In this document: piece after piece, positions 50,294-59,146 of the stretch
Numbering within the stretch: the stretch's first letter is position 1
Layout of the letters: every line of letters begins with the position of its first letter
Origin: Leifsonia tongyongensis
Lineage (GTDB): Bacteria > Actinomycetota > Actinomycetes > Actinomycetales > Microbacteriaceae
DNA length: 64,000 bases
Assembly (NCBI RefSeq): GCF_010686705.1
Contig: NZ_JAAGWY010000005.1
Location: forward strand, 281,213 to 345,212
Direction of reading: 5' to 3'
The notes under the pieces: model-generated
Told to the model about the DNA's origin: nothing
What the model saw: the letters and a program-made list of their open reading frames with translations, nothing else
Databases searched by the model: none
Translations under genes and position numbers: made by a program

Positions 50294-51165
50294 GCGCCAT
50301 CGCCAGCGTTCGCGCAGCACGCCTGCAGCGGCGGAAGGAGCGGACGGCCCTGCCATGGGGTTCGCCTGCGGTGTATTTCGTAGCGCTCGTCGTCGTCGCC
50401 CTGATGCTGGTGCCCATCGCGTACATCATCATCGGCGGCTTCCGGACGAACTCGCAGATCACCGTCGACCCCGCCGGCCTCCCGAACCCGTGGAATGTGC
50501 AGAACTACATCACCGTGCTCACCGGCGGCGTCTTCTGGGCCCAGGTGGGGAACTCGCTGATCGCTGCCCTGGGGACGACGATCGGAGCAGTCGGCCTCGG
50601 CCTTGCGGCCAGCTATGTGCTGGCACGGTACGAATTCAAGGGCCGCGGGGCGTTGTACGCGTTGTTCGCCGCCGGCCTCATGTTCCCGATCACGGTCGCG
50701 ATCACGCCGCTGTATATCGTCGTGCGCAACCTGGGACTGACGAACTCGCTCGCAGGCGTCATCATCCCGCAGATCGCCTTCGCGCTCCCGACGACGATCA
50801 TCATCCTCGTGCCATTCCTCCGGGCGATCCCGGATGAACTCCAGGAGGCGGCCTTCATCGACGGCTGCAGCCGGCTCGGATTCTTCTGGCGGATGGTGCT
50901 GCGCCTCTCGCTGCCCGGCGTGATCACCGTCGGCATCCTGGCCTTCATCGGCAGCTGGAACAGCTACCTGCTTCCTTTGTTCATCCTGAACGACCAGTCG
51001 ACCTACACGTTACCCCTCGGTGTGCAGGCGTTCTCATCGCAATACTCCTCGGACACGGCCCAGGTGCTGGCGTTCACGTCCTTGTCGATGATTCCGGCCC
51101 TGGTGTTCTTCAGCTTTTTCGAGCGCCGCATCGTCGGCGGACTCACCGGAGCGGTCAAGGGCTGA
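50290..51165 (+). CDS. ABC transporter permease (BxlG/MalG-like)
   Basis: 291 residues with six helices. The EAA loop is QEAAFIDGCSRLGFFWRMVLRLSLPGV. GAAAGGA precedes the ATG. It pairs with the preceding permease to import the sugar delivered by the lipoprotein. The GH3 gene follows 35 bases after its stop, so the imported oligosaccharide is probably cleaved in the cytoplasm. Confidence 0.95.
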   Translation: MSAIASVRAARLQRRKERTALPWGSPAVYFVALVVVALMLVPIAYIIIGGFRTNSQITVDPAGLPNPWNVQNYITVLTGGVFWAQVGNSLIAALGTTIGAVGLGLAASYVLARYEFKGRGALYALFAAGLMFPITVAITPLYIVVRNLGLTNSLAGVIIPQIAFALPTTIIILVPFLRAIPDELQEAAFIDGCSRLGFFWRMVLRLSLPGVITVGILAFIGSWNSYLLPLFILNDQSTYTLPLGVQAFSSQYSSDTAQVLAFTSLSMIPALVFFSFFERRIVGGLTGAVKG

Positions 51166-51200
51166 GCGCCCGACCGCCCCAGAGAGAAGTGTGTCTTTTC

Positions 51201-53531
51201 ATGATCAGCCCCGATCTTCCTATCGTTTCAGACCGCGTAAAACGCCTGTTCGACTCGATGACCCTCGAGGAGAAGCTGGCCCAGCTCGTCGGGTTCTGGG
51301 TCGACAAAGGTGATGAGGTCGTCGCCCCGATGGCCGGTGAGATGGCCAACTCGGCGAAGTACGAGGACGCCACCGAGCACGGCATCGGACACCTCACGCG
51401 TGTCTACGGCACCCGACCTGTGGACCCCGCGGAGCGCGCGGGCTGGCTCTGGTCCGAGCAGCGGAGGCTGAAGAAGGAGACCCGGCTGGGCATCCCCGCT
51501 ATCGTCCACGAGGAGTGCCTGACGGGCCTGGCGGCGTGGAAAGCTGCGACGTTCCCGACTCCGCTGGCGTGGGGTGCGTCGTTCGACCCTGAGCTCGTGG
51601 AGCGGATGGCACGCCTCATCGGCGCGTCGATGCGCGAGCTGGGCATCCACCAGGGGCTTGCGCCCGTGCTCGACGTCATCCGCGACCCGCGCTGGGGACG
51701 CGTGGACGAGTGCATCGCCGAGGACCCGTATGTGGTCGGCACCATCGGCACCGCCTACGTGCGCGGGCTGCAGGAGTCGGGCGTGCATGCCACGCTCAAG
51801 CACTTCGTCGGCTACTCGGCCTCGCAGGCGGGGCGCAACCACGCGCCGGTCCATGCCGGCCGGCGTGAGCTCCGCGATGTGCTGCTCCCCCCGTTCGAGA
51901 TGGCGCTTCGCGATGGCGGCGTGCGTTCCGTCATGAACTCGTACGCCGAGATCGACGGCGTTCCCGTCGCCGCGACGCCGGAGTATCTCGAGGGCATCCT
52001 CCGCGACGAGTGGGGCTTCGACGGCGTCGTCGTCTCCGACTACTTCGCGGTCGCGTTCCTCCACACCATGCACGAGGTGGCGGCAGACCTCGGCGAGGCG
52101 GCCGAACTGGCCCTCGCTGCGGGAATCGACGTCGAGCTTCCGACCGGCGACGCCTTCCTCGAACCGCTGGCCGCCCGGGTCCGTGCGGGGCTCCTCGACG
52201 TGACCCTCATCGACCGCTCGGTTCTGCGCGTCCTCGCGCAGAAGGAGGAGCTCGGCCTGCTCGACGAGACGTTCGACGAGCCGCCGACGTCGATCGACCT
52301 CGACACCCCGGCCCACCGCGAGACCGCCCTTCAGCTCGCCGAAGAGTCGCTCGTGCTCCTGACCAACAACGGTGTGCTCCCGCTCGCGCCGCGCGCAGAG
52401 CCCCTGCGGATCGCGGTCGTCGGCCCGAACGCGGAGTCGTCCGAAGCGCTCATGGGCTGCTATTCGTTCGTCAACCACGTGCTCGCCCATTACCCCGGTG
52501 TCGAGCTCGGCGTGAGCATCCCTTCTGTGCTCGAGTCGCTCCGGGAGGAGTTCCCCGAGGCCGCGATCACGCATGTGGTCGGCTGCGAAGTCGAAGGTGA
52601 TGACGCATCCGGGATCGCGGATGCGGTGACCGCTGTGGAGTCGGCCGACGTCGCCTTCGTGGTCGTCGGCGATCGCGCGGGCCTGTTCGGTCGCGGGACC
52701 GTCGGCGAGGGCAACGACGTGGAGTCCCTGTCGCTCCCGGGCGTCCAGCGCGAACTCGTCGAAGCGGTCACAGCCGTCGGCAAGCCTGTCGTGATGGTCG
52801 TGCTCTCCGGGCGTCCGTACGAACTCGGCTGGGCTGTCGGCGGTCCGACCGCTCCGGATGCGCTGCTCCAGGCCTTCTTCCCGGGCGAGGAGGGCGGTCG
52901 CGCCATCGCCCAGGTGCTGTCGGGTCGCGTGGCTCCTTCGGGTCACCTCCCCGTCTCGCTTCCGCGTTCCGCGGGTTCGCAGCCCTACTCCTACCTGCAC
53001 CCGAAGCTCGGGGGCTCATCCGAGATCACGAGCGCCGACAGCACGCCGGTGCTGCCGTTCGGCCACGGGCTCACGTACACGACGTTCGACCGCTCGGAGC
53101 TCACCGTCGAGGCGGAGGCTGCGACGAGCGGAACCTTCGTAGCGAGTGTGCGCGTGCGGAACACGGGCGATCGTGCGGGCACCGACCTGGTGCAGCTGTA
53201 CGCCCACGACGTCTTCGCGAGCGTCACGCGCCCGGTCGCCCAGCTCGTCGGGTACGCCCGGGTCGACCTGGAGCCGGGCGATGAGGCCATCGTCGAGTTC
53301 GCGGTTCCGACCGCACGCCTCGCCTTGACGGACAGGCAGTTCGACCGCATCGTCGAGCCCGGCCGGATCGATCTCTGGGTGGGTCCGTCGTGCGACGAGC
53401 GCGAGACGACCGCCACGGTCACGCTGGTGGGGGAGAACCACCTGGTGAGCGCAGCAGACGGTCGCCTCGTCGGAGTACGCGTCGAGATCCTCGAGGCCGA
53501 CGCCGTGGCAGCCGGGATCTCCGCCGAATAG
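51201..53531 (+). CDS. GH3 beta-xylosidase/beta-glucosidase
   Basis: 776 residues from ATG 51201; a GTG at 51189 is also possible. No signal peptide, so intracellular. The N-terminal barrel carries RDPRWGR (161-167), K200-H201 (TLKHFVGYSA) and the nucleophile D280 in GVVVSDYFAV. The middle alpha/beta sandwich has VAVVGPNA-like and GEGNDVESLSLPG segments, and a C-terminal fibronectin-III-like domain closes the protein (NTGDRAGTDLVQLY). Position at the end of the xylobiose-type importer operon suggests that it splits xylobiose or xylo-oligosaccharides into xylose, which xylA and xylB consume. Confidence 0.93.
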   Translation: MISPDLPIVSDRVKRLFDSMTLEEKLAQLVGFWVDKGDEVVAPMAGEMANSAKYEDATEHGIGHLTRVYGTRPVDPAERAGWLWSEQRRLKKETRLGIPAIVHEECLTGLAAWKAATFPTPLAWGASFDPELVERMARLIGASMRELGIHQGLAPVLDVIRDPRWGRVDECIAEDPYVVGTIGTAYVRGLQESGVHATLKHFVGYSASQAGRNHAPVHAGRRELRDVLLPPFEMALRDGGVRSVMNSYAEIDGVPVAATPEYLEGILRDEWGFDGVVVSDYFAVAFLHTMHEVAADLGEAAELALAAGIDVELPTGDAFLEPLAARVRAGLLDVTLIDRSVLRVLAQKEELGLLDETFDEPPTSIDLDTPAHRETALQLAEESLVLLTNNGVLPLAPRAEPLRIAVVGPNAESSEALMGCYSFVNHVLAHYPGVELGVSIPSVLESLREEFPEAAITHVVGCEVEGDDASGIADAVTAVESADVAFVVVGDRAGLFGRGTVGEGNDVESLSLPGVQRELVEAVTAVGKPVVMVVLSGRPYELGWAVGGPTAPDALLQAFFPGEEGGRAIAQVLSGRVAPSGHLPVSLPRSAGSQPYSYLHPKLGGSSEITSADSTPVLPFGHGLTYTTFDRSELTVEAEAATSGTFVASVRVRNTGDRAGTDLVQLYAHDVFASVTRPVAQLVGYARVDLEPGDEAIVEFAVPTARLALTDRQFDRIVEPGRIDLWVGPSCDERETTATVTLVGENHLVSAADGRLVGVRVEILEADAVAAGISAE

Positions 53532-53552
53532 CCCGACCTCGGTCGCGTGGCA

Positions 53553-53573
53553 TTTGTGGTTGCATAGTACAAA
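53553..53573. promoter_or_regulatory. Candidate ROK/XylR operator before the Gfo/Idh operon
   Basis: TTTGT-N11-ACAAA, the same arms and spacing as at 57580-57600. It lies 28 bases before the Gfo/Idh start, where a repressor would block the promoter. Confidence 0.6.
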
Positions 53574-53601
53574 TTCGGATGCACGTGAGGGAGCGAATCG
53601 G

Positions 53602-54786
53602 ATGAGCGGGACGAAGCCCCGGCTGCGCGTAGCGATGGTCGGCTACGGATTCATGGGTGCCGCGCACTCGCAGGGGTGGCGGGTCGCCCCGCGCTTCTTC
53701 GAGCTGGATGCTGAGCCCGAGTTGACCGTGATCGTCGGCAGGGATGCGGCGCGGGTCGAAGCGGCACGTGAGAAGTTCGGCTGGATGCGGGCCGAGACCG
53801 ACTGGCGCCGTGTCGTCGAGGATTCGGCCATCGACGTCGTGGACATCTGCTCGCCGGGCGACTCGCATGCCGAGATCGCCATCGCCGCCCTTGATGCGGG
53901 CAAGCACGTCCTCTGCGAGAAGCCCCTGGCGAACACCGTCGAGGAAGCGGAGCGGATGGTCGCTGCGGCCGAGCGCGCAGCCGCCCGCGGCATCCGCTCG
54001 ATGGTCGGCTTCAGCTACCGTCGCGTCCCCGCGATCGGGTTCGCCCGTGCGCTCATCGCCGACGGGCGCCTCGGCGACATCCGGCAGACGCGTGCCGAAT
54101 ACCTGCAGGACTGGCTCGTCGACGAGAACGGCCCGATGACCTGGCGCCTCGACAAGTCGCAGGCGGGGTCCGGTTCACTCGGCGACATCGGAGCACACGC
54201 GATCGACATGATCCAGTACCTGACGGGGACGACGGTCGAGGCCGTCAGCGGCACTCTCGCCACGTTCGTGACGGAGCGACCGCTCCTCGGTGAGAGTCGT
54301 GGGCTCAGCGGCACCGCATCCGCCGAGCGTGGCCGGGTCACCGTCGACGACGCCGCGTGGTTCACCGGCCGTCTCGCGGGCGGGGCGATCGGCTCGTTCG
54401 AGGCGACGCGTTATGCCACCGGCCGCAAGAACGCGTTCCGCATCGAGATCAGCGGGAACCGCGGGGCGATCGCCTTCGATCTGGAGTCGATGAACGAACT
54501 CCAGTTCTACGATGCGACAGCGCCCGCGGGGGAACGCGGGTTCACGCGCATCCTCGTGACCGAGCCCGAGCATCCGTACATGGCGAACTGGTGGCCGACC
54601 GGTCACCTCATCGGCTACGAACACGCCTTCGCGCACGAGGTCCGTGACTTCGTCGACGACATCACGGCCGGCCGTGACCCGGTGCCGTCGTTCGCCGACG
54701 GCCTGCAGGTGCAGCGTGTGCTGGAGGCCGTCGAGCTGAGCGCAGCCAACGGCAGCGCGTGGACCGAGACCGGAGGAGCCCGATGA
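53602..54786 (+). CDS. Gfo/Idh/MocA-family sugar oxidoreductase (first)
   Basis: 394 residues from ATG 53602 (GGGAG upstream; the longer frame would swallow the operator). The Rossmann fold has VAMVGYGFMGAAHSQGW with the GxGxxG-like NAD(P) site. HVLCEKPLANTVEEAERM is the conserved EKP motif. The C-terminal domain has GSGSLGDIGAHAIDMIQYL, including the catalytic His region. It probably oxidises or epimerises a sugar or its derivative. The stop overlaps the ThuA-like start (ATGA). Confidence 0.92.
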   Translation: MSGTKPRLRVAMVGYGFMGAAHSQGWRVAPRFFELDAEPELTVIVGRDAARVEAAREKFGWMRAETDWRRVVEDSAIDVVDICSPGDSHAEIAIAALDAGKHVLCEKPLANTVEEAERMVAAAERAAARGIRSMVGFSYRRVPAIGFARALIADGRLGDIRQTRAEYLQDWLVDENGPMTWRLDKSQAGSGSLGDIGAHAIDMIQYLTGTTVEAVSGTLATFVTERPLLGESRGLSGTASAERGRVTVDDAAWFTGRLAGGAIGSFEATRYATGRKNAFRIEISGNRGAIAFDLESMNELQFYDATAPAGERGFTRILVTEPEHPYMANWWPTGHLIGYEHAFAHEVRDFVDDITAGRDPVPSFADGLQVQRVLEAVELSAANGSAWTETGGAR

Positions 54787-55481
54787 CGGACCGGAAGCAC
54801 GCCCTCGTCGTCCGCGGCGGCTGGGACGGCCATATGCCGGTCGAGACGACGGCGCTGTTCATCCCGTTCCTCGAAGCGAACGGCTTCGACGTGCGAGTCG
54901 AGAACGGCACGACGATTTATGCCGACGACGACTACATGAGCACGGTCGACCTCATCGTGCAGGTCGTGACCATGAGCACCATCGAGCGCGAGGAGTTCGC
55001 GGGCCTCCAACGCGCCATCCTCAACGGCGCCGGCATGGCGGGGTGGCACGGCGGCATCGCCGACTCGTACCGCGACAACGCTGACTATCTGCACATGATC
55101 GGCGGCCAGTTCGCGCACCACGCAGGCAAGGACCCGGCCGAGCGGGTCGGCGAGCAGTCGGACAACTACATTCCGTACACGGTACATATCACCGAGCTCG
55201 GTAAGAAGCACCCGATCACGGCCGGTATCGAAGACTTCGACCTCGTCACCGAGCAGTACTGGGTCCTGAGCGACGAATACAATGACGTGCTGGCGACGAC
55301 CACGCAGGAGGTCCGGCCCTGGGATGCGTGGAACAGGCCGGTCACGGCTCCTGCGATCTGGACGCGTCAGTGGGGCGAAGGGCGGATCTTCGTGTCAGCG
55401 CCCGGTCACCGCATCGACGTGGTCGAAGACCCGAACGTCCGCACCATCATCGAGAGGGGTCTGCTGTGGGCAGCACGCTGA
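54783..55481 (+). CDS. ThuA-like domain protein
   Basis: 232 residues. It matches the ThuA/trehalose-utilisation fold, a class I glutamine-amidotransferase-like domain: KHALVVRGGWDGHMPVETTALFIPFLEANGFDV at the start, NGAGMAGWHGGIADSYRDN (substrate loop) in the middle, and EGRIFVSAPGHRIDVVEDPNVRTIIERGLLWA at the end. Members work with Gfo/Idh dehydrogenases in sugar degradation and some participate in keto-sugar processing. It lies between two Gfo/Idh genes and overlaps both. Confidence 0.9.
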   Translation: MTDRKHALVVRGGWDGHMPVETTALFIPFLEANGFDVRVENGTTIYADDDYMSTVDLIVQVVTMSTIEREEFAGLQRAILNGAGMAGWHGGIADSYRDNADYLHMIGGQFAHHAGKDPAERVGEQSDNYIPYTVHITELGKKHPITAGIEDFDLVTEQYWVLSDEYNDVLATTTQEVRPWDAWNRPVTAPAIWTRQWGEGRIFVSAPGHRIDVVEDPNVRTIIERGLLWAAR

Positions 55482-56563
55482 ACGTCGGAGTCGTCGGGGT
55501 CGGCGTCATCAGCAACCAGTACTTCGCCTCCTTGCCGAGCCTCCCCAACCTCCGTCTCGCGGCCGTGTCCGACGTCGACGTCGCCCGCGCTGCATCCGTC
55601 GCAGACGCGCAGGGCACGAAAGCGCTGACCGTGGATGCTCTGCTCAGCGATCCCGGCATCGATGTGGTCCTCAACCTGACGATCCCCGCGGCGCACGCCG
55701 ACATCGCCCGGCGGGCCATCGACGGCGGCAAGCATGTCTACGGCGAGAAGCCGCTGGCGCTGGCGACCCCGGATGCGGCCGGAGTGCTCTCGCGGGCCGC
55801 CGCTGCAGGCGTGCGGGTCGGCAGTGCTCCCGACACGGTGCTCGGCACGGGGATCCAGACGACACGGGCGGTGCTCGACTCCGGTCGGATCGGTGCGCCG
55901 GTCGGAGCATCCGTTCACTGGACCGCGCCCGGGCACGAGCTCTGGCATCCGGCTCCGGCGTTCTACTATCAGCCGGGCGGTGGTCCGCTTTTCGACATGG
56001 GCCCGTACTACCTGACCAGCCTCGTGACGTTCTTCGGCCCGGTGCGCCGTGTCTCCGGTGCGGTGAGCCGTTCGGCGCGCGAGCGCACGATCGCCACCGG
56101 ACCGAACGCCGGAGCGGTCATCCCGGTCGACGTGGACACCCACGTGACCGCACTGCTCGAGCACGCGAGCGGAGTCATCAGCACGGTCACCGTGAGCTTC
56201 GAGGTCTGGGCGACGAAGGCTCCGCTCTTCGAGATCTACGGCACCGAAGGAACCATCCAGGTGCCGGATCCGAACGCGTTCTCGGACACCGTCTCGGTTG
56301 CGACCGCGTCACACCGCGAGTGGGTGGAACTGCCCGCCTCGGCCGGATACGCGGACGCGGGCCGGGGCTTCGGGCTGGCGGACATGGCCCGAGCGATCGA
56401 GACCGACCGGCCGCACCGCGCATCCGGAGAACTGGCGTTCCACGTGCTCGAGATCATGGAATCGGTCATCGCGGCGGGTCGGGAGCACCGCGTCGTCGAA
56501 CTCTCGAGCACGGTCGAACGGCCCGAACCCGTTGCGAGCGGGAGCCGGCCCGAGACCTGGTAG
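55466..56563 (+). CDS. Gfo/Idh/MocA-family sugar oxidoreductase (second)
   Basis: 365 residues from GTG 55466, chosen because AGAGGGG lies just upstream and the NAD-binding strand begins at once (LNVGVVGVGVISNQYF). The start lies 16 bases inside the ThuA-like gene. HVYGEKPLALATPDAAGVL carries the EKP motif, and GGGPLFDMGPYYLTSLVTFFG is the substrate-domain motif with Tyr where many members have His. Together with the first Gfo/Idh protein and the ThuA-like protein it should process one carbohydrate in steps. Confidence 0.92.
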   Translation: MGSTLNVGVVGVGVISNQYFASLPSLPNLRLAAVSDVDVARAASVADAQGTKALTVDALLSDPGIDVVLNLTIPAAHADIARRAIDGGKHVYGEKPLALATPDAAGVLSRAAAAGVRVGSAPDTVLGTGIQTTRAVLDSGRIGAPVGASVHWTAPGHELWHPAPAFYYQPGGGPLFDMGPYYLTSLVTFFGPVRRVSGAVSRSARERTIATGPNAGAVIPVDVDTHVTALLEHASGVISTVTVSFEVWATKAPLFEIYGTEGTIQVPDPNAFSDTVSVATASHREWVELPASAGYADAGRGFGLADMARAIETDRPHRASGELAFHVLEIMESVIAAGREHRVVELSSTVERPEPVASGSRPETW

Positions 56564-56573
56564 CGGAGCCTTC

Positions 56574-57539
56574 TCAGAGGCGGTCGGCGAGCCAGGCGGC
56601 CTGGCGTTGCCACTGGTGGGTCAGCCCGCCCTCGTGTCCGTTGAATTCGTAGACCGCGATCGTCCTGTCCGTCGACGCCAGATGGTTGTAGGCGGCGAAG
56701 ATCGTCGAGGGCGGCACGATGTCGTCCATGAGGGCGACGGAGAACAGCGCGGGGACGGTGATGCGCCGGGCGAAGTTCACGCCGTCGAAGTACGACAGGG
56801 TCTCGAACACACGGTCGACCTCCGCGCGGTGAACGGCGAGGTAGCGCGCGATCTCGCCGAACGGGTCGGAGGTCGCGATCTCCGCGCCCCGACGGAAGGC
56901 GGCGAGGAACGGAACATCGGGCATGACGGCCTTCACCGCAGGTGCAAGTGCCGCCGCCGCGTTCGCGATGCCGCCGCCCTGGCTCCCACCGGTCACCGCG
57001 ATGCGGTCCGGGTCCACGAAGTCCAGGGTCGAGACAGCGTCGACGAGCAGTGCGGCGTCGGTGAACACACGCCGGTAGTAATACGTGTCGGGGTCGTCGA
57101 TGCCGCGCGTCATGAACCCGGCTGCAGCGGGGCCCGAGCCGTGCGGGTCGGGAGTATCGCCGCCGGTGCCCCATCCGCTGCCCTGGCCGCGCGTGTCCAT
57201 GACGACGTGCACGTAGCCGGCGAGCGCCCACAGGACACGCTCGCCCGGCAGCCCCCGTCCGCCGTTGTAGCCCACGTATTCGATGACGACCGGTCGTCGC
57301 CCTTCGCCGCGCGGGCGAGTCACCCATCCGGCCACGCGTTCGCCGCCGAAGCCGCCGAACCGCAGGTCGTCGACGATGAGCTCGGTGATCGGCGTCGGCG
57401 CTGGGGTGAGGGTCGGCGCCGATGCCAGGCGTCGCGATTCATCGAGCGTTCGGGTCCAGAACGCGTCGAAGTCGCCCGGCTCGGCGACGGTCGGACGGAA
57501 GTCGACGAGATCGTCGAGGTTCAGGTCGGTGAGTGGCAC
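56574..57539 (-). CDS. Acetyl xylan esterase/cephalosporin-C deacetylase family (CE7)
   Basis: 321 residues from GTG 57539; no signal peptide. Alpha/beta hydrolase of the AXE1 family: RGQGSGWGTGGDTPD (the RGQ motif), the nucleophile S186 in GGSQGGG, acid D272/D273 in ALMDDIVPP and H302 in NGHEGG. CE7 enzymes remove acetyl groups from short xylo-oligosaccharides inside the cell, which fits import by the neighbouring ABC transporter. It is divergent from the ROK repressor gene and shares a TTTGT-N11-ACAAA operator with it. Confidence 0.93.
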   Translation of the reverse strand: MPLTDLNLDDLVDFRPTVAEPGDFDAFWTRTLDESRRLASAPTLTPAPTPITELIVDDLRFGGFGGERVAGWVTRPRGEGRRPVVIEYVGYNGGRGLPGERVLWALAGYVHVVMDTRGQGSGWGTGGDTPDPHGSGPAAAGFMTRGIDDPDTYYYRRVFTDAALLVDAVSTLDFVDPDRIAVTGGSQGGGIANAAAALAPAVKAVMPDVPFLAAFRRGAEIATSDPFGEIARYLAVHRAEVDRVFETLSYFDGVNFARRITVPALFSVALMDDIVPPSTIFAAYNHLASTDRTIAVYEFNGHEGGLTHQWQRQAAWLADRL

Positions 57540-57579
57540 GTGGCTTCTTTCTCGCGGTGGGTCAGACTCATTCTCGCAG

Positions 57580-57600
57580 TTTGTTGTTCGAAGGGACAAA
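57580..57600. promoter_or_regulatory. Candidate ROK/XylR operator between the esterase and ROK genes
   Basis: TTTGT-N11-ACAAA in the divergent region, 40 bases from the esterase start and about 60 to 69 bases from the ROK start. Same arms and spacing as the site before the Gfo/Idh operon. Confidence 0.6.
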
Positions 57601-57668
57601 ATAGGTAACTGAGACGATCGCGTCTGGATACGAATAAGGAGAACCGTTCGATATCGTACGTGTGGACC

Positions 57669-58925
57669 ATGACATCCTCGACGAAGAGCGCGAAGACTGC
57701 GCACACAGCAACGCCGTCCTGGCCGGTGCCCACCGGAGCCGGGGCTGACGTGCCCGTCAGCGCGCGCGGAAACAACCTCGACACCGTTCGCCGCCACAAC
57801 CTCGGGACCGTGCTGGCAATGGTGCACCGGGGCGGACCGGCGGCGCGGTCCACCCTCACACAGTCGACCGGGCTGAACCGGTCGACGATCGGCGCTCTGG
57901 TCGGCGAGCTGGCCGACCTCGGCCTGGTCGTCGAGAGCGAACCGGGCGCAAGCAACAGGGTGGGGCGGCCGAGCCCCGTCGTGACCGCATCGCCGGATGT
58001 GGTCGCCATTGCTGTCAACCCCGAAGTCGACGCGATCACGGTCGGCGTCGTCGGGCTGGACGGCACGCTGCACCGGAGGGTCAGGTACCCGACCGGCCAT
58101 GTGCCGACGGCGGAGGAGGCCGTCGCGATCGCGAGTGCCGTCATCGACGGGCTCCGCACTGACCTGGCGACATTCGCACGAACGATCGGCATCGGCGTGG
58201 CGGTGCCCGGTCTCGTGCGCGAGGCCGACGGTGTCGTGCGGCTCGCCCCGCACCTCGAATGGGTCGACGAGCCGTTCACGTCGATGCTCGAAGAAGCCAC
58301 CGGCTTCGTGACCCGCTCCGCGAACGATGCGTCGCTCGGAGCAACTGCTGAGCGATACTTCGGAGCCGGTCGGCGCGCATCCGACCTCGTCTACATCAAC
58401 GGCGGCGCGAGCGGCATCGGCGCCGGCGTGATCGTCAACGGCGACCCCCTGACCGGCATCTCGGGGTACGCGGGCGAACTCGGCCACACGCTCGTCAACA
58501 GCAACGGGATGCGCTGCCACTGCGGGGCGATCGGATGCCTGGAGACGGAAGTCAACCAGGCCTCGCTCCTGGGCGTGCTCGGCCTCGCATCCGCCGATAG
58601 CGACGAACTCGACAGGGCGCTCGCCGCATCCGCCGCCGACCCCGCGGTCGCCGAGGAGATCGAACGACAGCTTCACTACCTGGCCGTCGCCATGCGCAAT
58701 GCGACCAATGTCTTCAATCCGCAGCTGATCGTGCTCGGCGGGTTCCTCGGCGCGCTGCACCAGGTCGCACCGGAGCGCCTCACGCAGCTGATCGCGGACC
58801 AGGCGCTGAAGGCGTCGGGGGAGTCGCTCGCCATCGCGCGCGCTGAGCTCGGCTCGCGGCTGCTGATGGTCGGCGCGGCGGAGCTGGCCTTCGGCCCGCT
58901 GCTCGCCGATCCCGCCGGCACCTGA
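57669..58925 (+). CDS. ROK-family transcriptional regulator (XylR/NagC type)
   Basis: 418 residues from ATG 57669; GTG 57660 is also possible, and neither has a close ribosome site. An N-terminal winged helix (about 35-95: RRHNLGTVLAMVHRGGPAARSTLTQSTGLNRSTIGALVGELADLGLV) is fused to a ROK sugar-binding domain with the zinc motif CHCGAIGCLETE and VYINGGASGIGAGVIV. This two-domain form is that of XylR and NagC repressors. Its genes lie beside an acetyl xylan esterase, and three TTTGT-N11-ACAAA-like sites mark hemicellulose units, so a role as xylose- or xyloside-responsive repressor is the likely one. Confidence 0.9.
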   Translation: MTSSTKSAKTAHTATPSWPVPTGAGADVPVSARGNNLDTVRRHNLGTVLAMVHRGGPAARSTLTQSTGLNRSTIGALVGELADLGLVVESEPGASNRVGRPSPVVTASPDVVAIAVNPEVDAITVGVVGLDGTLHRRVRYPTGHVPTAEEAVAIASAVIDGLRTDLATFARTIGIGVAVPGLVREADGVVRLAPHLEWVDEPFTSMLEEATGFVTRSANDASLGATAERYFGAGRRASDLVYINGGASGIGAGVIVNGDPLTGISGYAGELGHTLVNSNGMRCHCGAIGCLETEVNQASLLGVLGLASADSDELDRALAASAADPAVAEEIERQLHYLAVAMRNATNVFNPQLIVLGGFLGALHQVAPERLTQLIADQALKASGESLAIARAELGSRLLMVGAAELAFGPLLADPAGT

Positions 58926-59017
58926 GTCTTCAGGTGAACAGCGGCTGAACCCGCGCGCGAGCCGGATGGGAACGGTCACAATTCGGCCGCGCATCCGCTA
59001 AGCTGGTGAAGGCCCCG

Positions 59018-59051
59018 GAATCGAATCGATTCGATCGAATGGATTCGATTC
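59018..59051. repeat. 34-bp palindrome in the leader of the Bcr/CflA pump gene
   Basis: A near-perfect 34-base palindrome made of ATTCGAT/ATCGAAT words, with one mismatched pair. Outer arms AAGGCC (59009-59014) and GGCCTT (59057-59062) extend the pairing. It ends 95 bases before the pump start and could be an operator or a leader hairpin. Confidence 0.65.
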
Positions 59052-59146
59052 TCAGCGGCCTTCCTCCGGACCCCGAGTCCGAACGCCCCATCCACTTCTC
59101 ACCGTGGTCGTCCGCGACCGCGGTGTTCGCTTTCCCAAGGACCCCT

